This document shows positions 56,597 to 64,000 of a stretch of 64,000 nt of DNA, one piece after another (the stretch's first letter is position 1; each line of letters starts with the position of its first letter). The position numbers were made by a program, and so were the translations under genes. Location: contig CAYFJX010000009.1 of NCBI GenBank assembly GCA_964343705.1, positions 1 to 64,000 on the forward strand, read 5' to 3'. The DNA comes from JAUSFM01 sp964343705 (lineage in GTDB: Archaea > Nanobdellota > Nanobdellia > Woesearchaeales > UBA12501). Under the pieces are notes generated by a model, which did no database searches, was not told where the DNA came from, and was given only the letters and a program-made list of their open reading frames with translations.

Positions 56597-57232
56597 ATGG
56601 AACCAAGAGTTAAGAAAACAGGAACCACAACAATGGGCATTGTCTGCAAAGACGGTGTTGTTCTGGCAGCTGATAAAAAAGCTACTGCTGGTCACATGAT
56701 TGTGGACAAACGAGCAGAAAAAATTCATATTATTGACGAACATATTGCGCTTACTATTGCTGGTTTGGTCTCAGATGCTCAGCTCCTTACTAAAATATTC
56801 AGGGCTGAAGTCCAACTAAAAAAGATTAGGACCAACCAAGAACTCAGTATGAAAACCGCGGCAAACATGCTTGCAAGTCTTTCCTATTCAAACATTCGAA
56901 AGATGTCAATGTTTCAAGCAGTTGTTGGATTCCTGGTTGCAGGAAAAGATAAAGACGGCTTTCACTTATACAACATCGGCATTGATGGGAGTGTAACTGA
57001 AGAGCCAGGCTATACATCTGATGGTTCAGGAAGTGTTTTTGCTTATGGTGTTTTAGAAGCGCTTTACAAGCCAGATATGGGTGTGGATGATGGTATTATG
57101 CTTGCTAAAAAAGCATTGCAAGCAGCAGTACAAAGGGACGCAGCATCAGGTTGCGGATTTGACATTATCACCATTACCCAAGATGGTGTAAAAAAGATTG
57201 AAACAAAAGAAATTGCATACAAAGTTGAGTAA
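56597..57232 (+). CDS. psmB: Proteasome beta subunit
   Basis: A 211-residue precursor. VKKTGTTTMGIVCKDGVVLAAD contains the autocleavage Gly and the catalytic Thr10 (numbered from ATG 56597), followed by KKATAG with the active-site Lys. A GTG four codons upstream is an alternative start. GYTSDGSGSVFAYGVLE and AVQRDAASGCGFDIITI are standard. It degrades unfolded proteins with the alpha subunit, which is not in the window. Confidence 0.95.
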   Translation: MEPRVKKTGTTTMGIVCKDGVVLAADKKATAGHMIVDKRAEKIHIIDEHIALTIAGLVSDAQLLTKIFRAEVQLKKIRTNQELSMKTAANMLASLSYSNIRKMSMFQAVVGFLVAGKDKDGFHLYNIGIDGSVTEEPGYTSDGSGSVFAYGVLEALYKPDMGVDDGIMLAKKALQAAVQRDAASGCGFDIITITQDGVKKIETKEIAYKVE

Positions 57233-57293
57233 ACCTAGTTTTCTTAGGTATGAATATATCAGTAATGAACTATTTATGGAGTGAAACAAAACA

Positions 57294-59186
57294 ATGGCTA
57301 ATATTCTAAAAGAGATACTTTCAGAACTACCTAAAGATATTGTTAGTGAGGCAGGATTTGAAGGAGCAAACATCATGCTTTATACTAAAGATAAAGACTT
57401 TTTTCTAGACAACAAGGGAGTTATCCGAAAACTGGTTGGTATGTTCAAAAAACGAATTGAGCTGCGACCTGATCCATCTATTACCCTTGAAGTTGAGAAA
57501 GCAAAAAAAATCATCCAAGAAGTAATTCCTGAAGAGGCAAAAGCAGACAACATTATCTTTGATCCGCAACGAAGCCAGGTGGTAATTGAAACAGAAAAAC
57601 CAGGCTTAGCAATTGGAAAACAAGGAGCATTACTTCGAGAAATAAGGGAGAAAACATTATGGGTTCCTCTTGTTCGTCGACGACCAGCTATTAAATCTGA
57701 AATTATTGAAAAAATTAGAGGAGTGCTATACCAAAATTCTGCAGAACGAAGAAAATTTCTTGATAAAACAGGTCATCGGGTCTATGATGGTTGGCTCAGA
57801 CAAAAGAAAAATGAGTGGGTACGTCTCACCTGTCTTGGTGCCGCTCGACAAGTAGGACGAAGCTGCTTTTTATTACAAACACCGGAATCACGAATATTGC
57901 TTGATTGTGGGATTGACCCTGCTCGAATGGATCAAGGAGCATTTCCTTACCTTGAAGCACCAGAATTTAAGATTGGCGAAATTGACGCGATCATTGTTTC
58001 ACACGCACACCTTGATCATTGTGCACTGATTCCTTACTTGTTTAAATTTGGGTATGATGGTCCAGTATATTGTACTGAGCCAACACGAGACATTATGGTT
58101 TTGCAGCAACTTGACCTTATCAAAATTATGAAAAACGATGGTAAGGATCCATTGTACACTGCAGATGAAGTTAAGAAAATGGTTATGAACACTATTTGCC
58201 TGGATTATGAAGAAGTAACTGATGTTACTCCTGATATCCGAATTACCTTTTACAACGCAGGCCACATTCTTGGCAGTGCAATGACACATATTCATATTGG
58301 AAACGGCCTGCACAACTTCTTGTACACAGCTGATATTAAGTATGGTCGAACACACCTGCTTAACCCTGCAAACACCCGATTCCCACGACTTGAAAGTATG
58401 CTTATGGAAGCAACTTATGGTGGCCGTGATAATGTCCTGCCTTCGGAACAAGAAGCTGACAGGGTTATGAGGGATATTATTAAGAAAACAATTGCTCAAC
58501 GTGGTAAGGTTCTTATTCCAGTTCTTGGTGTTGGACGAGCTCAAGAAGTAATGGTTCTCATTGACAAACTTATCAAGCGAGGAGAAATAGAAAAAATTCC
58601 AGTACATATTGATGGTATGGTATGGGACATGACAGCTATTCACACAGCGTATCCTGAATACCTTAATAGTCAAGTGCGTAAACAAATATTCCACAAGGAT
58701 AGCAATCCTTTCCTTGCTGACTTTTTCAAACGAGTTGGTTCACAAAAAGAACGTAAGCAAATACTTGAGGATGAAGGTTCATGTATTATCCTTTGTACCT
58801 CTGGTATGATGGTTGGTGGACCATCTGTGCAATACTTTAAGGAACTTGCTGACAGTCCACGAAATTCACTTATTTTTACTTGTTTCCAAGCTGAAGGAAG
58901 TCTTGGACGTCGTATTCAAAACGGGGAGCGAGAATTTGTTTTCAGAAATGGTAAGGGTCAACTTATTGTTGAATGTAAGATGGATGTGTCAAAGATTGAG
59001 ATCTCGGGTCACTCTGATCGTAGGCAGCTCATGAACTTTATGGGACGATGTGATCCTCGGCCGAAAAAGATTATTTTCAACCATGGTGAAAACTCACGGA
59101 TACTTGATTTATCAAGTTCTATCCATAAACAATTCCATGTTGAAACGTGTGCTCCAAGAAACCTTGAGACTATTCGGTTGAAGTAG
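57294..59186 (+). CDS. fttA: FttA/aCPSF1 transcription-termination ribonuclease
   Basis: A 630-residue protein. An N-terminal KH region (about 1-145) includes LAIGKQGALLREIREKTLW. The metallo-beta-lactamase core has SHAHLDHC near residue 236 for zinc binding and AGHILGSAM near 320. The beta-CASP part includes IPVLGVGRAQEVMVL near 405, with SGHSDR and FNHGE near the C-terminus. In archaea this enzyme cleaves nascent RNA and terminates transcription at U-rich sites, which fits the T-runs seen after several genes here. It is full length. Confidence 0.95.
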   Translation: MANILKEILSELPKDIVSEAGFEGANIMLYTKDKDFFLDNKGVIRKLVGMFKKRIELRPDPSITLEVEKAKKIIQEVIPEEAKADNIIFDPQRSQVVIETEKPGLAIGKQGALLREIREKTLWVPLVRRRPAIKSEIIEKIRGVLYQNSAERRKFLDKTGHRVYDGWLRQKKNEWVRLTCLGAARQVGRSCFLLQTPESRILLDCGIDPARMDQGAFPYLEAPEFKIGEIDAIIVSHAHLDHCALIPYLFKFGYDGPVYCTEPTRDIMVLQQLDLIKIMKNDGKDPLYTADEVKKMVMNTICLDYEEVTDVTPDIRITFYNAGHILGSAMTHIHIGNGLHNFLYTADIKYGRTHLLNPANTRFPRLESMLMEATYGGRDNVLPSEQEADRVMRDIIKKTIAQRGKVLIPVLGVGRAQEVMVLIDKLIKRGEIEKIPVHIDGMVWDMTAIHTAYPEYLNSQVRKQIFHKDSNPFLADFFKRVGSQKERKQILEDEGSCIILCTSGMMVGGPSVQYFKELADSPRNSLIFTCFQAEGSLGRRIQNGEREFVFRNGKGQLIVECKMDVSKIEISGHSDRRQLMNFMGRCDPRPKKIIFNHGENSRILDLSSSIHKQFHVETCAPRNLETIRLK

Positions 59187-59224
59187 CTAAAAGCTTAAAT
59201 ACTATTTCTTTATTCTCTTTTATT

Positions 59225-60502
59225 ATGCTTAGTCAAGAAGCTATTAACAGAGGGGGAGGGAAGCTTGAGATGACCAGGGCACTGCTTGAAGCAGGCTATG
59301 GTAGTCAAGAGAGTGGTATTCCAATTCCTACTTCTGCATTTTGGTATTATGGAGATCCACTTGATCGTCTTATTGCTGCATTTCAAAAAATGAGGAAGCC
59401 AGTTATTGTTCGTGGTAGTCACTCTAAGGATCTTCATGGCTATATAGATGTGCTACCTACAACAAAACAGGTAGAAACCCTTGGGCAACTTGAGTCGGCA
59501 ATTAAGCAGATCTGTGCGGTTGCTGCGAGTGAAGATGTTAGGGTTCACGCAAAAGATTGGGGACAGGACTTTTCTCCTGAAGTACATGTGCTTGTACAAG
59601 AGCAATCCCCTAGTAACATTGCTGGTCACATGCTTCGTCATCCTCACCCTGAGTTAATTGGTGATGAGTATGGCAAAGTTCTTTTTGAGTATAGTGATGA
59701 TCTCAGAAGTATAGTTTCATGTGGTGATCATCGCCTTTCACGATTAACCCTTGAAGAGGTTTTTGAGAAATGGAGTCATATTCCTCAAGAGGAGTTACGT
59801 GCTAATTTTTATCATCGTATTGATGGACATTGTTCTCATCATGGGGTTGAGGGTGATCATGTTGGTTCTCGTTTTGTGCGTGACAATGCAAAACTGCTTG
59901 CAGTCGTCGCTATGTACCAAGCTTTGGAAGATTCAGGTGTTCTTGATCCAGAATGGGCGTATGACATGGAATTTGGTGTAGAACCTCTTAACTTTTTTCA
60001 AGCACGCCCCTTTAAGAGACTTCAAGCCATTGAAGGATGGGAACTTCCTTTTGATCGTTCAAAAGATCCTTATTTGGAAGCAGCACATGTGTTTGGTATC
60101 ACCCCAAAGGAAGGTGTGCCAGTAACAATGGTGGTGGGTGAACGAGAACTATTAGGTTGGAAAAAAGAACCAGCTCTTGCAGGCCCACACGGAATTATTT
60201 TACCTGAACGTCTTCAGAAGACTCCTCATCCAGCAGCACAACTTGGGGATCTTACATTATTCTGTAACCCTAGTATGGTGAGTGATTGGCAAAGTCGTGA
60301 AACACATCACAATTTTTTGTTTCATGGAATGTACCGCCTCATGAAAAAAGCTCAGTTTTCAATACTTGACTACAGACTGAATAATGCTTTAAGCGCAGGG
60401 GCATGGTATCCTGATCCTGCTGATCTTGCGCAGTTTGCACAGGCACGATTTTTTTCAAATGGGTACTCTAACGCACTAGTACCTGAACATGTACTGCAGT
60501 AG
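59225..60502 (+). CDS. Stand-alone PEP-synthase/PPDK N-terminal ATP-grasp-like protein
   Basis: A 425-residue protein. KPVIVRGSHSKDLHGYIDVLP (about residues 58-78) parallels the VRSSAxxED nucleotide-binding segment of PEP synthase and PPDK. EVHVLVQEQSPSNIAGHML (about 116-134) parallels the VQxMV...aGV strand. PLNFFQARPFKRL near 270 parallels the QxRP end of that domain. The phosphohistidine and PEP-binding domains are missing. A further 150 unknown residues follow. It might phosphorylate another protein or small molecule. AGCTTAAATAC before the ATG indicates a leaderless transcript. Confidence 0.55.
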   Translation: MLSQEAINRGGGKLEMTRALLEAGYGSQESGIPIPTSAFWYYGDPLDRLIAAFQKMRKPVIVRGSHSKDLHGYIDVLPTTKQVETLGQLESAIKQICAVAASEDVRVHAKDWGQDFSPEVHVLVQEQSPSNIAGHMLRHPHPELIGDEYGKVLFEYSDDLRSIVSCGDHRLSRLTLEEVFEKWSHIPQEELRANFYHRIDGHCSHHGVEGDHVGSRFVRDNAKLLAVVAMYQALEDSGVLDPEWAYDMEFGVEPLNFFQARPFKRLQAIEGWELPFDRSKDPYLEAAHVFGITPKEGVPVTMVVGERELLGWKKEPALAGPHGIILPERLQKTPHPAAQLGDLTLFCNPSMVSDWQSRETHHNFLFHGMYRLMKKAQFSILDYRLNNALSAGAWYPDPADLAQFAQARFFSNGYSNALVPEHVLQ

Positions 60503-60504
60503 AA

Positions 60505-60732
60505 TTAATACCTTTTTCTTGTAGTAGCCAGGCTTCGCTTCATGCCCATTGCTCTGCCGCGAGTGCCTACAAAACGTACTTGCATGCCACGCATACCATG
60601 GGTTTCTTTCCAATCCTTTGGCCAACGAAACTTAAAAGGAGTTCCATCATCACCAGTGATTAAACCATCTACCATCTTTCCTTTGTACTTTCGTGGTACG
60701 CGTTCAATGGTTCCTGTTTGATACTTTGGCAT
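60505..60732 (-). CDS. Small basic protein, possibly ribosome-associated
   Basis: A 75-residue basic protein (MPKYQTGTIERVPRKYKGKM; FRWPKDWKETHGMRGMQVRF, ending ATTRKRY) that looks like a small beta-barrel (OB/SH3-type) nucleic-acid binder. It is not matched to a known ribosomal protein. It converges with the ATP-grasp gene, two bases apart. Confidence 0.5.
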   Translation of the reverse strand: MPKYQTGTIERVPRKYKGKMVDGLITGDDGTPFKFRWPKDWKETHGMRGMQVRFVGTRGRAMGMKRSLATTRKRY

Positions 60733-60783
60733 TGTACTCTTTCTATGGGGCCTGCGTTTTATATAGTTTGTGGTGTCTGAGCC

Positions 60784-61389
60784 TTATTGCCTTTGAGCAG
60801 TTTCTCTATGATAACGCTCCATGCAATAAGCAAGCATGACCATTGCCTCAGCATGCACGCCAAATCCTTTTTTGTACCCATTTATTTCAACCTGTGCAAT
60901 CTGTACCCTATTGGCTGCAGGATCGTGTCCTTTTGTTTTTTTATGTACATAGCCTCTGTGATTGTAGCGTTGGTGTAATCGCTGGATCTCAGTGCCTCCG
61001 ACAAAGTGTTCATTATCATCAAAGGTCAGCCCATCAATAGCAAGGTACCTGCTGAATCGATCTTTAATACGTGTGTCCAATGTCTGATCCCACAGGGTGC
61101 CTAGCTCAAAGATATTACTGTCAGCAGGATTAACCTTTACTTCTTTGCTTCTTCGATGCATTGAAACAACACCTGCTCTTCCATGCTTTGCAAGAATGTT
61201 ATCAACAACTTTATACAGGGTATTTTCTACTTCTCTCCAGCAGGTTTCTCGTGGGCCAGTGTAAACAAGACTATACAATCCATTCTGCTTACTCACTGCT
61301 GTGGCAATCTCGGGGGTTGCCCACTCTTTGTGGTGGATTGAACAGAAAAGTATTGGCTTGTGTCCTTGCTGTACTATGACCTTGCTCAT
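60784..61389 (-). CDS. Possible N-formylglutamate-amidohydrolase-like protein
   Basis: A 201-residue protein. ILFCSIHHKEWATPE near residue 13, VVSMHRRSKEVKVNPADSNI near 75, LGTLWDQTLDTRI near 96 and FVGGTEIQRLHQRY near 128 with VQIAQVEINGYKKGFG near 163 follow the order of conserved elements in the N-formylglutamate amidohydrolase fold (His, LG.., GG, EI/EIN). It is shorter than characterised enzymes, so the match is tentative and the substrate unknown. Confidence 0.35.
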   Translation of the reverse strand: MSKVIVQQGHKPILFCSIHHKEWATPEIATAVSKQNGLYSLVYTGPRETCWREVENTLYKVVDNILAKHGRAGVVSMHRRSKEVKVNPADSNIFELGTLWDQTLDTRIKDRFSRYLAIDGLTFDDNEHFVGGTEIQRLHQRYNHRGYVHKKTKGHDPAANRVQIAQVEINGYKKGFGVHAEAMVMLAYCMERYHRETAQRQ

Positions 61390-61445
61390 TACTGTGCAAA
61401 GGGATTAGTTGTTTTTAGAATTTGGTTGTATGGATGTGTACAACA

Positions 61446-61595
61446 TTAGTGTGCTCTTGCAGCAACCCGTCGTGCCTTGTTCCTGAGTCGTGCTCTTTCA
61501 TTGGTTAAGGCTGTTCGGCAGTCAACACACCATTTTCTGAGTTTGTTCAGGGTGCGAATCTTGCTATTGCATCGTTTACAAATGATTGCTTCCAT
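61446..61595 (-). CDS. Small zinc-finger protein
   Basis: A 49-residue basic protein with CKRC and CVDC pairs (IICKRCNSKIRTLNKLRKWC, then VDC) spaced for one zinc, and an Arg/Ala-rich tail (ARLRNKARRVAARAH). A TATATGA box about 26 bases upstream supports a leaderless gene. It resembles small ribosomal zinc proteins in character, but the Cys spacing does not match L40e. It may bind RNA. Confidence 0.55.
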   Translation of the reverse strand: MEAIICKRCNSKIRTLNKLRKWCVDCRTALTNERARLRNKARRVAARAH

Positions 61596-61700
61596 TATAC
61601 TGAGTGTAATGGAATCATATAAAAGCCTTTCGCAAGTTTAGTACCGTACAGTGGCACTAAAATAGAAAGGTTTAAATAGGGACTTTTTATCCTCGGTTTC

Positions 61701-62231
61701 ATGAAAAAAACAAAGCTGTGGGACTTTATGAATGTAGCTTTTCTTATCAAGCTTGTTTTTAGTATTGGTTTTCTTACAGCAATGCTTTTTGTCACTGCAA
61801 GCGTTCCTGCTGAAGAACCAGGGTCACTTGCTAAGGTTATGCAGCGGGTAACTGGTACCAGTGTTGAACATGCTTCACCGTCAGATCACTTACTACAAGA
61901 TCAGATTCATGTGTATCCAGACAGCATTATTATTGATGTCAAAAACGCAACCTGGAGCAGGTTTGCAAATACTAACTCAATGGATCCTCTTTTTGACGCA
62001 ACAGCAAATGGCATTGAACTCAAGCCTGCATCACCAACTCAGTTGAAAGTGGGAGACATTGTTTCTTTTCGAACCCCTGCAACTACACACCCAACAATTC
62101 ACCGCATTGTAGAAATTGGCTTTGACACTGAAGGCTGGTTTGCAATCACCAAAGGTGACAACAATGTTGGTGATGATGGCAAGGTACGCTTTGACGCTAT
62201 TGAGGGGGTTCTTGTTGCTATCTTGTACTAA
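61701..62231 (+). CDS. Signal peptidase I (archaeal/ER type)
   Basis: A 176-residue membrane protease with one N-terminal helix (VAFLIKLVFSIGFLTAMLFV). The catalytic Ser is in TNSMDPLF (near residue 93), and HPTIHRIVEIG (near 130) carries the His that replaces the bacterial Lys. FAITKGDNNVGDDG holds the acidic residue. It removes signal peptides from exported proteins such as those at 24451 and 32745. It is complete in length. Confidence 0.88.
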   Translation: MKKTKLWDFMNVAFLIKLVFSIGFLTAMLFVTASVPAEEPGSLAKVMQRVTGTSVEHASPSDHLLQDQIHVYPDSIIIDVKNATWSRFANTNSMDPLFDATANGIELKPASPTQLKVGDIVSFRTPATTHPTIHRIVEIGFDTEGWFAITKGDNNVGDDGKVRFDAIEGVLVAILY

Positions 62232-62235
62232 CTAA

Positions 62236-62246
62236 AAATTTAAATA
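62236..62246 (+). promoter_or_regulatory. TATA box of the methionine aminopeptidase gene
   Basis: AAATTTAAATA lies 25 to 35 bases before ATG 62271, again a leaderless layout. Confidence 0.5.
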
Positions 62247-62270
62247 ACCAACCCCTTCTCTGAATTGCAT

Positions 62271-63191
62271 ATGATAGTTACAGACGAGCAAAAGAAGATT
62301 CTTCTGCGAGCAGGCAAAGTAGGAGGCACAGCTCTCCAGTATGGTAAAAAACTCATCAAGGTAGGTGAATCTCTCCTTGAAGTATCTGACAAAGTAGAAG
62401 CAAAAATACACGAGCTTCTGAAAGATGAAGAAGAAGCAGGCCTTGCGTTTCCAGCACAAATCTCACGCAATGCAACAGCTGCACACAACTGTCCAAACGA
62501 TGATGACACAACCACATTCCAAGAAGGTGACGTGGTAAAAATAGATGTGGGTGTGCACATAGGTGGTCTCATGGCAGACAATGCACTCACAGTAGATCTT
62601 AGCGCGGATGGTAAGTACAAAGACTTGCTTGAAGCATCAAAACAAGCACGAGACAAAGCAGTCCTTGCAGCAAAACCAGGAACATCAATTTCAGAAGTTG
62701 GAGCAGTTATTCAAGAAGCCATCGAAGGGCTTGGGTTTAAACCTGTGCGTAATCTTTCAGGTCACGGCCTTGGCATGTATGAAGTACATGTGCCACCAAA
62801 TATTCCTAACTACAACAGCGGCCAAGATGCAATTCTTGAAGATGGCCAGCTTGTTGCCATTGAACCATTTGCCTCAGCAGGCGCAGGCATGATTAAGGAG
62901 TTAGGCGAGGCAGAAATCTTTATGCTTGTTAACAAAAAGCCCGTAAGGAATGCGTTTACCAGAGCAATTCTCAAAGACGTTGAAAAATTCAAAGGACTAC
63001 CCTTTACCACACGATGGCTTACACGAAAGCACGCAGCTGCAAAAGTCAATTACGCACTAATGGAAATGCAACGTCTTGACATGATCAAGTGTTACCCTCC
63101 ACTTGTTGACCGCGCGGATGGATTAATTAGCCAACATGAGCACACTGTTATAGTTGGTGACAAGCCAATTCCAACAACAAAGGTTGATTAG
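62271..63191 (+). CDS. map: Methionine aminopeptidase, type II
   Basis: A 306-residue metalloenzyme removing initiator Met. HNCPNDDDTTTFQEGDVVKID and VGVHIGGLMADNALTVDL carry the two metal Asp residues, NLSGHGLGMYEVH the His, and LVAIEPFASAGAG a metal Glu. The insertion typical of type II (about residues 190-260) is present. The start at MIVTDEQKK is set by TATA spacing rather than the in-frame TTG six bases earlier. Confidence 0.93.
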   Translation: MIVTDEQKKILLRAGKVGGTALQYGKKLIKVGESLLEVSDKVEAKIHELLKDEEEAGLAFPAQISRNATAAHNCPNDDDTTTFQEGDVVKIDVGVHIGGLMADNALTVDLSADGKYKDLLEASKQARDKAVLAAKPGTSISEVGAVIQEAIEGLGFKPVRNLSGHGLGMYEVHVPPNIPNYNSGQDAILEDGQLVAIEPFASAGAGMIKELGEAEIFMLVNKKPVRNAFTRAILKDVEKFKGLPFTTRWLTRKHAAAKVNYALMEMQRLDMIKCYPPLVDRADGLISQHEHTVIVGDKPIPTTKVD

Positions 63192-63202
63192 AGGGCGCTG
63201 AT

Positions 63203-63631
63203 GTGGAAAAGATCTTTGCAATCCGTGACGCTGCAAATAAAGTTCTAGGAAAACACTGCATTGAACACTGCGACGCTTTCTGCTGCAAAAACTACTCACT
63301 AGTTTTGGATGATACAGAGAAAGACTTGTTCCCATCTGACACAGTCAAGGAACGCACTGGAGGGGGATTTCTTGTAAGTATTGATGGGGGTTGTCCTAAT
63401 CTTGATGGGGATAACAAATGCAAAATCTATGATAAACGACCAAGTGTGTGCCGTGACGCGCCATTTGTATTTGACAAAGAAGAAAAAATAGTGAAAGTCG
63501 GGTGCAATTGCAGTGCCATCACCAATGGCATGCTTGATCCTTTTTTTCAACAGTTTGAAGCGGAAGGCTGGCGAGTGTTCTTGACAAGTGAAGGTGAACT
63601 AGGTGTTAAGTTAACACGATGGAAATCCTAA
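63203..63631 (+). CDS. YkgJ-family cysteine-cluster protein
   Basis: A 142-residue protein with GTG start. HCIEHCDAFCC near residue 18, GCPNLDGDNKCKIYDKRPSVCR (about 63-84) and GCNCSA near 100 match the zinc/iron-binding CxxxCxxCC-type YkgJ cluster family. Some relatives support lipid or flagellin modification, but the general role is unsettled. It follows map by 11 bases, probably in one operon. Its stop overlaps that of the convergent GAPDH gene. Confidence 0.75.
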   Translation: MEKIFAIRDAANKVLGKHCIEHCDAFCCKNYSLVLDDTEKDLFPSDTVKERTGGGFLVSIDGGCPNLDGDNKCKIYDKRPSVCRDAPFVFDKEEKIVKVGCNCSAITNGMLDPFFQQFEAEGWRVFLTSEGELGVKLTRWKS

Positions 63632-64000
63632 TTCATCTTTCCAAACAAGCTTGCAACATCCACCAAGCGTGATGAATACCCAAACTCATTATCATACCAG
63701 GACCATACACTCACTTGAGAACCATTAACCACTTCAGTAATCGGTGCGTCAATAATGCCGGATTCAGTTCTGCCAATAATATGGCTTGAGACAAGATCAC
63801 TTTCATCAACAGCATGAACACCTTGCAAGCCACCTTCAGTAACAGGTCGTGCACAGAGGTCTTTCAAATAAGCATTTACTTCATCCTTGCTTGTTGCCTG
63901 TTCTACTTCAGCAACAATGCCCACAATACTGCCGGTTAAGCATCCTCCTACTCTAAACGCAGATGCGTGTAATTTTCCTTGTAGTTCGGGCAGTGCTTTC
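63628..64000 (-). CDS. Glyceraldehyde-3-phosphate dehydrogenase, bacterial-type, C-terminal part
   Basis: The last 123 residues of a gene running off the window edge. KALPELQGKLHASAFRV and the closing VWSWYDNEFGYSSRLVDVAS are diagnostic of the type I (bacterial/eukaryal) enzyme, not the usual archaeal type II. The segment normally reading RVPTPNVSVVDL is diverged here (RVGGCLTGSIVGIV). It converts glyceraldehyde 3-phosphate and phosphate to 1,3-bisphosphoglycerate. The catalytic Cys lies outside the window. Confidence 0.85.
   Translation of the reverse strand, partial: KALPELQGKLHASAFRVGGCLTGSIVGIVAEVEQATSKDEVNAYLKDLCARPVTEGGLQGVHAVDESDLVSSHIIGRTESGIIDAPITEVVNGSQVSVWSWYDNEFGYSSRLVDVASLFGKMN

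Noticed and set aside
61446..61595. Ribosomal protein L40e
   Set aside because: Size and zinc-binding cysteines are similar, but the spacing and the surrounding residues (KLRKWCVDCRTALT) do not fit L40e.
1..64000. CRISPR arrays, integrases or phage structural genes
   Set aside because: No regularly spaced direct repeats with unique spacers, and no recombinase or capsid-like proteins, were seen anywhere in the window.

Overview
This window is archaeal. It encodes a full set of archaeal RNA polymerase and transcription genes: rpoH, a split B subunit (B'' and B'), a split A subunit (A' and A''), rpoE', Spt4, a NusA-like KH protein and the terminator nuclease FttA/aCPSF1. Archaeal-type translation genes (S12, S24e, S27ae, L30e), a proteasome beta subunit, archaeal CCA-adding enzyme, NucS, type II methionine aminopeptidase, TATA-box promoters and tRNA introns with bulge-helix-bulge folds agree with this. 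First genes of transcription units usually have a TATA-like box about 25 to 30 bases before the start codon (leaderless style). Genes inside operons start after GGTGAT or GGAGG. Moderate A+T content, many small membrane proteins and a secreted protein with an ITGNVV stretch after its membrane helix suggest a DPANN archaeon, perhaps Woesearchaeota-like. The taxonomic placement is inference.

Layout. 0-2.5 kb: an acyl-CoA dehydrogenase, a candidate structured RNA and a VTT membrane protein. 2.5-9.4 kb: a surface-glycan locus (GT2, DUF2304, sugar epimerase, two tandem PMT-like membrane glycosyltransferases, an LPG-synthase/UPF0104 protein). 9.4-11.6 kb: a decayed gene, its intact paralogue and an AAA ATPase. 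11.7-13.6 kb: the PIN-rpoE-spt4-S24e-S27ae operon. 13.7-21.7 kb: a RelA/SpoT-like synthetase behind a structured leader, a caspase-fold-like lipoprotein, an antiporter, the CCA enzyme and small unknown genes.

21.9-29.6 kb is an accessory island. It holds short membrane and lipoproteins, a ribbon-helix-helix repressor and an AbrB-type regulator, each beside operator-like repeats, and two hairpin-rich intergenic regions. It ends in a translationally coupled operon of a 32-residue ORF, a DEDD exonuclease, a degenerate paralogue of that exonuclease and a zinc-ribbon DDE transposase.

29.6-36.1 kb is metabolic: an archaeal asparagine synthetase preceded by a possible leader peptide with alternative hairpins, pyrE-pyrF, and a glyoxylate-bypass pair (malate synthase and isocitrate lyase). 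36.2-43.1 kb contains two bacterial-type sigma factors, one FliA/WhiG-like with a roughly 190-residue C-terminal extension and one ECF-like. Between them lie an intron-containing tRNA-His, an apparently frameshifted unknown gene, an Asp/Glu racemase-family gene and hisS.

43.1-51.6 kb is the main information-processing operon: tRNA-Asp and tRNA-Lys, both with T-loop introns, then rpoH-rpoB''-rpoB'-rpoA'-rpoA''-L30e-nusA. 51.6-64 kb holds NucS, S12, a TrmB-type regulator cluster, an Lrp-like double-domain regulator, psmB, FttA, a stand-alone PEP-synthase-like ATP-grasp protein, signal peptidase, methionine aminopeptidase and the C-terminal part of a bacterial-type GAPDH running off the end.

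The most notable observations are the two sigma factors and the RelA/SpoT-like gene in a genome with a complete archaeal polymerase, the three tRNAs that all carry introns at the same T-loop position, and the exonuclease/dead-exonuclease/transposase operon under three copies of one operator.
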